This document shows positions 1-4,481 of a DNA stretch of 5,814 nt, piece by piece. The position numbers and the translations under genes were made by a program. Positions within the stretch are counted from its first letter, which is position 1. Each line of letters opens with the position of its first letter. The notes beneath the pieces are model-generated. The model made no database searches. It saw nothing but the letters and a program-made list of their open reading frames with translations, and was not told where the DNA came from. The stretch is from an uncultured Clostridia bacterium (GTDB lineage Bacteria; Bacillota; Clostridia; JAAYHZ01): contig CALCRE010000075.1 of the NCBI GenBank assembly GCA_937894465.1, forward strand, positions 1-5,814, written 5' to 3'.

Positions 1-3
1 TAA

Positions 4-13
4 CATCTCCTTT
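4..13 (-). promoter_or_regulatory. Shine-Dalgarno site of a gene starting just left of the window
   Basis: Read on the minus strand this is AAAGGAGATG, a near-perfect Shine-Dalgarno sequence. The ATG inside it (6-4) overlaps the site and is too close to be its start codon, so the real start should lie within a few bases beyond the left edge. The gene itself is not visible. The 150 bases upstream of this site (14-163) would then be its 5' leader and promoter region, unless it is read through from the membrane protein gene at 164-901. I found no convincing -35/-10 pair there. Confidence 0.6.
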
Positions 14-71
14 ATTAGTTATTGTTACCAATTACACGAAATTTAAAACATCCTCTGCTTATGTAAGATTA

Positions 72-101
72 CTACAAAAAAATGTACTCAGTTTTTTGTA
101 G
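72..101. repeat. Perfect 10-bp inverted repeat, A/T-rich hairpin
   Basis: CTACAAAAAA (72-81) pairs with TTTTTTGTAG (92-101) around a 10-nt loop, ATGTACTCAG. The stem has only two G-C pairs and the T run is inside the stem rather than after it, so it does not have the form of a standard intrinsic terminator on either strand. It lies between the end of the minus-strand membrane protein gene and the SD site at the left edge. It could be an operator, a leader structure or a weak bidirectional stop signal; the sequence does not decide. Confidence 0.5.
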
Positions 102-104
102 AGG

Positions 105-156
105 AGTGAGTATATATACTTTTTGTCATATACAAGTTTTGTTTTCCTTACTCACT
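105..156. repeat. Inverted repeat AGTGAGTA / TACTCACT
   Basis: AGTGAGTA at 105-112 is matched by its exact reverse complement TACTCACT at 149-156, with 36 bases between. A further TACTCA occurs at 85-90, in the loop of the neighbouring hairpin, so the same 6-base core appears three times in about 70 bases in alternating orientation. Between the arms is the 12-base palindrome AGTATATATACT (109-120), which is AT-only at its core. The set lies downstream of the membrane protein stop codon and upstream of the SD site at 4-13, so it may be a binding-site cluster for control of the gene off the left edge. The function is inferred from position only. Confidence 0.4.
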
Positions 157-163
157 TTTACCT

Positions 164-901
164 TCATTGCCCTTTTATTTCCCTCGGCAATGTTCCCTCA
201 TAATGTAGTGCACCGTTTTCTACTGTCAGTTCCTCTATAGAAACACCGTTTTCAAGTGACACCGCTTTATTGATTAAATTTCTTAACTCATTTCGGATCA
301 AAGAAACATTTTCATCCTTTAAAGTACGGTTTCCCATCACGACTGTTTCCATGTCAATCTCAACGTAGTTCGGCGACACCAAATCAAAGGATCCTTTCCC
401 GTATACCGGTTTGTTATGTAATATCCTGCCGATCCACTTGACCAGGGCCGGGTTGTCTTCTTCGTTAAGACCCATGTGTTTGTTTACAATACTCATAATG
501 CTTTTATCAACAACACCGTAAAACTCAAATTTATTGCCTTGCAACCATTTGATTTGAATATTCCGCATAGGGCCTGAAGTCTCATTGGCTTTATTCAATA
601 TGGCGTATGTCTCAGCATTTGTGAAAACAGCTTCCACAGGAACACTCCCTTGAACTTCATATTTGCCGTTATATATGTTCAATAGATGCAAAGCGGTGAT
701 GTCTCCTTTTACGACTGTTTTTGCCTTCTCCATACCGGATTGATAATCTTGTTCATCTCCCATAATTTCCAAGTCATGATGATCAACCGTAAGTTTTGAA
801 ATGGTGACACCGGTTAGAACAACCAATCCGACGACCACTAATAAAATGAAGGCTAAAAACCCCTTCAAACACCCGCCTAAACGTTTTTTTTCTTTTGCCA
901 T
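164..901 (-). CDS. Single-pass membrane protein with an extracytoplasmic, possibly TULIP-like domain
   Basis: Uncharacterised protein of 245 residues. A basic N-terminus (AKEKKRLGG) leads into one strongly hydrophobic segment at about residues 14-35, consistent with an N-in membrane anchor; the rest is soluble and probably extracytoplasmic. There is no lipobox. The soluble part has FTNAETYAILN (about 93-103) and ends with GVSIEELTVENGALHYEGT (about 219-237), a pattern reminiscent of DUF2993/LmeA and DUF2140/YpmS proteins, whose TULIP-like folds bind lipids. That kinship is my inference from pattern only. Start choice is uncertain. ATG at 901 begins the protein-like sequence, but the best SD (AGGGGAGGT) lies about 20 bases upstream. 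An in-frame ATG at 988 has a shorter SD (AGGA, 5-base spacing) and would add 29 residues (MFYVYFDFVL...) that look unlike a normal N-terminus. The gene is alone on its strand, diverging from the AraC regulator. It ends in TGA at 164-166 without a clear terminator. Confidence 0.75.
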   Translation of the reverse strand: MAKEKKRLGGCLKGFLAFILLVVVGLVVLTGVTISKLTVDHHDLEIMGDEQDYQSGMEKAKTVVKGDITALHLLNIYNGKYEVQGSVPVEAVFTNAETYAILNKANETSGPMRNIQIKWLQGNKFEFYGVVDKSIMSIVNKHMGLNEEDNPALVKWIGRILHNKPVYGKGSFDLVSPNYVEIDMETVVMGNRTLKDENVSLIRNELRNLINKAVSLENGVSIEELTVENGALHYEGTLPREIKGQ

Positions 902-949
902 TTTGTCGGCCGCAGCCTTTTGACCTCCCCTCAACGAATCTATTCTTAT

Positions 950-961
950 TTGCACGTGCAA
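950..961. repeat. 12-bp perfect palindrome TTGCACGTGCAA
   Basis: TTGCACGTGCAA is perfectly self-complementary and has the TTGCA half-site found in the two TTGCAA palindromes near the AraC gene. It lies about 90 bases downstream of the predicted start of transcription of the membrane protein gene, inside its 5' leader (or inside the extended reading frame if ATG 988 is used). As DNA it could be a dimeric regulator site. As RNA it would make only a 4-bp stem with a 4-nt loop. A palindrome of this length is expected about once by chance in a window this size, so only its location makes it notable. Confidence 0.35.
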
Positions 962-997
962 TACAAAGTCGAAATATACATAAAACATGTTAATCCT

Positions 998-1014
998 ACA
1001 AATGAAAAATTTGT
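998..1014 (-). other. Small A/U-rich hairpin in the leader of the membrane protein gene
   Basis: On the minus strand, ACAAAT pairs with ATTTGT around a 5-nt loop (TTTTC), just upstream of the alternative start at 988 and its AGGA motif (997-994). The stem is weak (one G-C pair near each end). It lies within the leader of roughly 150 nt predicted between the promoter at 1058-1086 and the start codon at 901. I recognise no known riboswitch class in this leader. Confidence 0.25.
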
Positions 1015-1057
1015 GTCGTATTTTTGATTTTAATACCTCTGTATTGCCCTTATTTTT

Positions 1058-1086
1058 ATTATATCATAGGCCGGTTGGAATGAAAA
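1058..1086 (-). promoter_or_regulatory. Candidate sigma-A promoter for the membrane protein gene
   Basis: On the minus strand, -35 TTTTCA (1086-1081) and a consensus -10 TATAAT (1063-1058) are separated by 17 bases. The -35 matches TTGACA at four of six positions. Transcription would start near 1051, giving a leader of about 150 nt to the ATG at 901, or about 63 nt to the ATG at 988. CGGTT (1072-1076) and AACCG (1085-1089) form an inverted repeat across the -35 and spacer, a possible operator. This is the strongest promoter match seen in the window. Confidence 0.55.
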
Positions 1087-1096
1087 CCGTTTTTCG

Positions 1097-1153
1097 TTTG
1101 CAATTAAATCCAAAGTGAAGTAAACTTGAAAATGAACCATAATCGATTGCAAA
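1097..1153. repeat. Paired inverted octamers TTTGCAAT / ATTGCAAA flanking the AraC promoter
   Basis: TTTGCAAT (1097-1104) and its exact reverse complement ATTGCAAA (1146-1153) each contain the palindrome TTGCAA. Their centres are 49 bases apart, close to a whole number of helical turns. The first overlaps the candidate -35 of the AraC gene and the second abuts its ribosome binding site. The arrangement would suit autoregulation by looping or occlusion. Supported only by symmetry and position. Confidence 0.35.
1098..1126 (+). promoter_or_regulatory. Candidate promoter of the AraC regulator gene
   Basis: TTGCAA (1098-1103) and TAAACT (1121-1126) are separated by 17 bases; each matches the sigma-A consensus at four of six positions. 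Transcription would start near 1133, leaving a leader of about 34 nt before the GTG start. It lies back-to-back with the minus-strand promoter at 1058-1086, so the two -35 elements are only about 11 bases apart and one bound regulator could influence both genes. Confidence 0.45.
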
Positions 1154-1158
1154 GGAGA
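1151..1158 (+). promoter_or_regulatory. Ribosome binding site deciding the GTG start of the AraC gene
   Basis: AAAGGAGA lies 9 bases (counted from AGGAG) before the GTG at 1167. The next in-frame candidate, ATG at 1176, would be 18 bases away, too far for efficient initiation. This supports the GTG start. Confidence 0.7.
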
Positions 1159-1166
1159 CGTTCTTT

Positions 1167-2039
1167 GTGCTTAATATGAATATCTTACATGCCAAAGATT
1201 TATTCATTCATGATGATTTTCCAATTGTGATAAGGGAAAATGTTCATAATGGACATACACCACACCATATGCACGACTTTTATGAGTTTGTGTATTTGGA
1301 AAGCGGATTGTCTTTGCATACCTGTGTGGATCGTTTTACCGTTTTGTTACCCGGCGATATGTTTGGCATAAGGCCCATGGAGTCCCATGAATATACCAGG
1401 GCAAAACAAGCCGTGTTGTACAACATACTATTTGATCCGTCGGCATTAGGGGAAGATTATCAGCAAATCCGCAAGCTTCCCGGATTAAATGAGATATTCG
1501 ACCAAGAGGGATCCTTTGAGTGGCGTAATGTTCATTTGCCTTTGGCAAAGCGAATGATGGCCGGTAAAATTATTAAAACCGCCATAAAGCAACAAGAAAT
1601 AAAAGATGTAGGTTGGAAGCTCACCGTAAAGAGCTGCCTTGTGGAACTTTTGGTACTTTACGCACAGTCTTATCGGGAGATGTCTTATACTCCGGCAGAC
1701 AAACCCGGAGGGCAAGTATCCTATATATACAAAGCCTTATCCTATATTGAAGATCATTACAAAAGCGCTGTCAATGTCAATGAAATAGCGGAACACACCG
1801 GCATCACAGCGGATTATTTGACCAAATGCTTTAAGAAATATACCGGATTAACCCCCATAAACTATATTAAGCATTACAAGCTGGCACGTTCATTGGAATT
1901 TATAAAGGATCCTAATATGTCCATTGCACAAGCAGCCTATGAATCGGGATTTGAAGACCACACTTATTTTTCAAGATTGTTCAAACAAGTCTTTGATATG
2001 TGCCCTTCGGAGTTTCGAAAACAATCGGCTTCGGAGTAA
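1167..2039 (+). CDS. AraC-family transcriptional regulator with N-terminal cupin sensor domain
   Basis: A 290-residue cytoplasmic DNA-binding regulator, a normal length for AraC/XylS proteins with a sensor domain. Residues about 20-90 form a cupin-like (AraC_binding) domain with the typical HHMHDFYEFVYLESG stretch (33-47) and LLPGDMFGIRP (60-70). The C-terminal 100 residues hold the two helix-turn-helix units: the first at about 203-225 (VNEIAEHTGITADYLTKCFKKY) and the second at about 252-275 (SIAQAAYESGFEDHTYFSRLFKQ), followed by the family signature ending in PSEFRK (280-285). Such regulators usually sense a sugar or other small molecule and most often activate nearby genes; the ligand here cannot be read from sequence. 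The start is GTG with a well-placed SD. It diverges from the membrane protein gene and probably heads an operon with the methionine sulfoxide reductase 40 bases downstream. TTGCAA palindromes around its promoter suggest possible autoregulation. Confidence 0.93.
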   Translation: MLNMNILHAKDLFIHDDFPIVIRENVHNGHTPHHMHDFYEFVYLESGLSLHTCVDRFTVLLPGDMFGIRPMESHEYTRAKQAVLYNILFDPSALGEDYQQIRKLPGLNEIFDQEGSFEWRNVHLPLAKRMMAGKIIKTAIKQQEIKDVGWKLTVKSCLVELLVLYAQSYREMSYTPADKPGGQVSYIYKALSYIEDHYKSAVNVNEIAEHTGITADYLTKCFKKYTGLTPINYIKHYKLARSLEFIKDPNMSIAQAAYESGFEDHTYFSRLFKQVFDMCPSEFRKQSASE

Positions 2040-2063
2040 AATAAAAAATATTTTAAAAATAGA

Positions 2064-2072
2064 AAGAAGTGA
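2064..2072 (+). promoter_or_regulatory. Ribosome binding site deciding the TTG start of the reductase gene
   Basis: AAGAAGTGA differs from the SD consensus AAGGAGGTGA by one substitution and one missing G. It ends 7 bases before TTG at 2080. No ATG or GTG lies in frame between the AraC stop codon and the conserved part of the protein, so this site makes TTG the most likely start. Confidence 0.55.
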
Positions 2073-2079
2073 AAAAAGG

Positions 2080-2568
2080 TTGAGTATACAAAACAGCAAA
2101 GAAAAACACGAATTTTATAGAAATCTAAACATTCATTTAAAGGCTTTGGTGGAAGATGAAACCGATTGGCTGGCTAATTGTGCCAATTTCTCGGCTTTGC
2201 TTTTTTCGCAGATGCCGGATATCAACTGGGCCGGCTTCTATTTTCTAAAGAACAATGAACTGGTGTTAGGTCCTTTCCAAGGAAAACCGGCTTGCATTCG
2301 CATCCCTTTAGGCAAAGGGGTATGCGGCACAGCTGCCGTAACAAGGAAAATACAAGTGGTGGAGGATGTGCATCAATTCGAAGGCCATATTGCTTGCGAC
2401 GAAGCATCTCAATCGGAAATTGTGCTTCCCATTTTATATGACCAAAGGTTAATCGGAGTCTTGGACATTGACAGCCCTTTGTTAAAAAGGTTTGACCAAA
2501 CAGACGCCCAAGGGTTAACCGATTCATTGGCGCTTTTGAATCAATACAACAGATGGCCCACCTTTTAA
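2080..2568 (+). CDS. msrC: Free methionine-(R)-sulfoxide reductase (fRMsr, GAF domain)
   Basis: Reduces the R form of free methionine sulfoxide to methionine, normally drawing electrons from thioredoxin; a cytoplasmic single GAF-domain enzyme (E. coli YebR/MsrC, B. subtilis YtsP). The product from TTG at 2080 is 162 residues, the usual family length. The family cysteines are Cys72, Cys82 and Cys106, with spacings of 10 and 24 identical to those of the E. coli enzyme (84, 94, 118). The substrate-binding acidic residues are also present: Glu113 and Asp129/Asp131 in GVLDIDSP, all at the same offset. Other hallmarks are NWAGFYFL (49-56), LGPFQGKPACIRIPLGKGVCG (63-83) and DEASQSEIVLP (107-117). 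An additional Cys34 is not part of the known set. The same frame stays open upstream into the AraC gene as far as an ATG at 1924, but that extension is out of frame with AraC and not family-like. It follows the AraC gene by 40 bases with no terminator, so co-transcription is likely. Confidence 0.93.
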   Translation: MSIQNSKEKHEFYRNLNIHLKALVEDETDWLANCANFSALLFSQMPDINWAGFYFLKNNELVLGPFQGKPACIRIPLGKGVCGTAAVTRKIQVVEDVHQFEGHIACDEASQSEIVLPILYDQRLIGVLDIDSPLLKRFDQTDAQGLTDSLALLNQYNRWPTF

Positions 2569-2631
2569 ATAACGGTAAACACCTGTCCAACTTACTTTAG
2601 GATTCAGTTCCGTTGTAGTTCCCCACTTTTA

Positions 2632-2654
2632 TGATGACTACATCACTATTTTTT
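2632..2654 (+). terminator. Weak candidate terminator at the convergent junction
   Basis: TGATG (2632-2636) pairs with CATCA (2641-2645) around a 4-nt loop, followed by CTA and six T (2649-2654). It could end the AraC-reductase transcript. The stem is only 5 bp and the T run starts 3 bases after it, so it is weak. An alternative stem, TGTAGT (2614-2619) with ACTACA (2637-2642), competes for the same bases. No T run follows the hairpin in the opposite direction, so it does not look bidirectional. Confidence 0.35.
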
Positions 2655-4469
2655 CTCTTTTGCTACATAGCGTTCTGCTTGGAGGTTAAACAGTGTGGCA
2701 TATTCTCCGTTTTTCTCAATTAATTCCTCATGGGATCCGATCTCAGCAATTTCACCATTTGCAATAAATATGATTTTATCGCAGATCAGTGAACTCGATA
2801 ATCTATGGGAAACGAAAATGGTTGTTTTATTACCCCTGTTGTTTTCCAAGACTTTGAACAGTTCGTATTCCGACCTTGCATCCATAGAAGAAGAAGGTTC
2901 ATCGAAGATATAGGTATCCGCTTCCGTAAAGAAGACTCTGGCAACCGCTATCTTCTGCCATTGACCTAATGAGAGTTCCTCCCCTTCATTATCAAATTGT
3001 TTGGTTAGCATGTTGTTATACTTGTTCTTGAATTTTTCAATAAACTCATGGGCTCCTAAGATAGATGCCGCTTCTTTTAATTTTTGCGTATTCTTAATTT
3101 GTGAAAAATCCGATAACCCGATGTTCTCTGCAGCGGTCATAGAAAACTTGGAAATCGTCTGAGACAAAACACCAAAGGTGTTATATAGTTCTATAACGTT
3201 ATATAACTTTATATTCTTACCATCAAAGAGGATCTCACCTTCACTGACATCATACAAACGTAAAATCAGTTTTATGATAGTGGTTTTTCCGGCTCCATTG
3301 ATTCCTGCAAAAGAAACGATCTCACCGGGATTTATTATGAATGAAATATCTTTCAAAACAAACCTTTCGCTATTCGGGTATTTAAAGGAAACATTCTTGA
3401 ATTCAATACTATGGTTTACGCCTTTATTGGGACTAATGCCGTATTCTTTATTAATCTCGACAGGATAATCTAAAAACATTTTCAAATTGTCAATAAATAA
3501 GCTTCCTTCATACAAGTCCGCAATGTTATTGATTGTGGATATCAAGTGACCTCCCATGCTCGTGGCAGTAGCCGTATAAAGAACAAATTGATCAATTCCG
3601 ATGATTCCTTTCAATGTCCTCAAACCGACCACTATGTATGCGATAAATGTAGAAATGAGGGTCGCAAATCCGCTGGTAATGATCCAAAACATCGTAAACT
3701 TTTGATACTTCATTAGATACTCATAATTTTTATCATAGGCATCGGTGTATTTTTTCTGAAAGTAACCTTTTAAATTAAATAATTTTATATCCATGATGAT
3801 CTCTTTATTGATAAAAAGAGAAGAAAAGTATGCCATGATTCTTCTGTTTAGAGTCTGATTTTTAGATAAAAGAAATCCTTTGTCCTTTAGAATAAAACTA
3901 AGATAACAAATGGGAATGTATGAGACGGAAATCAATAATGCAATATAGATATTGAATGATGCCATCACGGTAAATAAGCTAATGAAGCTTATTAATGAAG
4001 TAAAGATCCCCATGATGGAATTGATTAATCTAACCGGTCTATTGTTTGCCTCTCTTCCGGACTGCTCGATGATATTGAAAAATCTCATATCATCGAAGGA
4101 TGCCAAATCTACTGCAGCCGCCTTATCCATTAACTTTAATTGTATGTTTTTAGTTAATTCGTTGGATATGATTGAGTTTGAAAGATTTTTTAACGATGTA
4201 GCTATTTTATTTATCATTAATATAGCAAGCATTGCGATCAATGATATGAGTAGTTGATTCCAATTTTTCATATAAGTTTTCAGTATAATGCTGTCTGACA
4301 CTGTTTTGATGATTTGCTTGTTTACATAAATCATCGCAACCGGCTCAAATCCTGTGATAAGAATCAAGAAAATTAATAGAACGAAAGCAGAAGGCTTTGC
4401 TTCCCAAACAAGTTTGATAATAAAGTTTAATCTCACGAAAAACAATTTAACATTTTTTATAACGCTCAT
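2646..4469 (-). CDS. ABC transporter with fused permease and ATPase domains (exporter-type half-transporter)
   Basis: A 607-residue membrane ATPase of the ABC exporter (ABCB/MsbA-like) architecture, expected to work as a homodimer. Hydrophobic segments at about 28-48, 74-90, 150-170, 174-194, 259-283 and 293-315 fit the six-helix membrane domain. The ATPase domain is intact: A-loop Tyr364, Walker A GINGAGKTT (389-397, Lys395), Q-loop Gln437, signature LSLGQ (499-503, variant of LSGGQ), Walker B with Asp523 and catalytic Glu524, and switch His555. There is no N-terminal C39 peptidase. The substrate cannot be read from sequence; relatives export peptides, lipids or drugs. Start: ATG at 4469 has the SD AGAGG 7 bases upstream. 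Another ATG at 4484, overlapping the previous stop as ATGA, would add MRGIK but has a poor SD. The gene follows the solute-binding protein gene by 11 bases, so the two are surely co-transcribed. The region looks more AT-rich than the left half of the window. TAG stop. Confidence 0.93.
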   Translation of the reverse strand: MSVIKNVKLFFVRLNFIIKLVWEAKPSAFVLLIFLILITGFEPVAMIYVNKQIIKTVSDSIILKTYMKNWNQLLISLIAMLAILMINKIATSLKNLSNSIISNELTKNIQLKLMDKAAAVDLASFDDMRFFNIIEQSGREANNRPVRLINSIMGIFTSLISFISLFTVMASFNIYIALLISVSYIPICYLSFILKDKGFLLSKNQTLNRRIMAYFSSLFINKEIIMDIKLFNLKGYFQKKYTDAYDKNYEYLMKYQKFTMFWIITSGFATLISTFIAYIVVGLRTLKGIIGIDQFVLYTATATSMGGHLISTINNIADLYEGSLFIDNLKMFLDYPVEINKEYGISPNKGVNHSIEFKNVSFKYPNSERFVLKDISFIINPGEIVSFAGINGAGKTTIIKLILRLYDVSEGEILFDGKNIKLYNVIELYNTFGVLSQTISKFSMTAAENIGLSDFSQIKNTQKLKEAASILGAHEFIEKFKNKYNNMLTKQFDNEGEELSLGQWQKIAVARVFFTEADTYIFDEPSSSMDARSEYELFKVLENNRGNKTTIFVSHRLSSSLICDKIIFIANGEIAEIGSHEELIEKNGEYATLFNLQAERYVAKEKK

Positions 4470-4476
4470 CTTTATA

Positions 4477-4481
4477 CCTCT
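4477..4481 (-). promoter_or_regulatory. Ribosome binding site deciding the ABC transporter start
   Basis: On the minus strand AGAGG, followed by a 7-base spacer, precedes ATG at 4469. Its first base is the last base of the upstream gene's TGA stop codon, so a ribosome ending the binding-protein gene sits on this site. This indicates translational coupling of the two genes. Confidence 0.6.

Noticed and set aside
72..101. Intrinsic terminator for the minus-strand membrane protein gene
   Set aside because: The hairpin stem is nearly all A-T and the T run lies inside the stem, so it lacks the GC stem plus trailing U-tract form.
1044..1067. Plus-strand promoter TTGCCC / TATCAT
   Set aside because: The spacer is only 12 bases, too short for a sigma-A promoter.
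1336..1715. Two overlapping minus-strand reading frames inside the AraC gene
   Set aside because: Antisense shadows of a clearly coding, complete AraC regulator; no SD and no recognisable motif.
1924..2079. Upstream in-frame extension of the reductase gene to an ATG at 1924
   Set aside because: It overlaps the AraC second helix-turn-helix in another frame, adds 52 residues that no fRMsr has, and has no SD. TTG at 2080 gives the family length.
2222..2590. 122-residue reading frame on the minus strand
   Set aside because: Lies antisense to the reductase, whose catalytic motifs are all in the plus frame; sequence is not protein-like.
2695..4257. Three plus-strand reading frames opposite the ABC transporter
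   Set aside because: Antisense to intact ABC motifs and membrane helices; no SD or domain.
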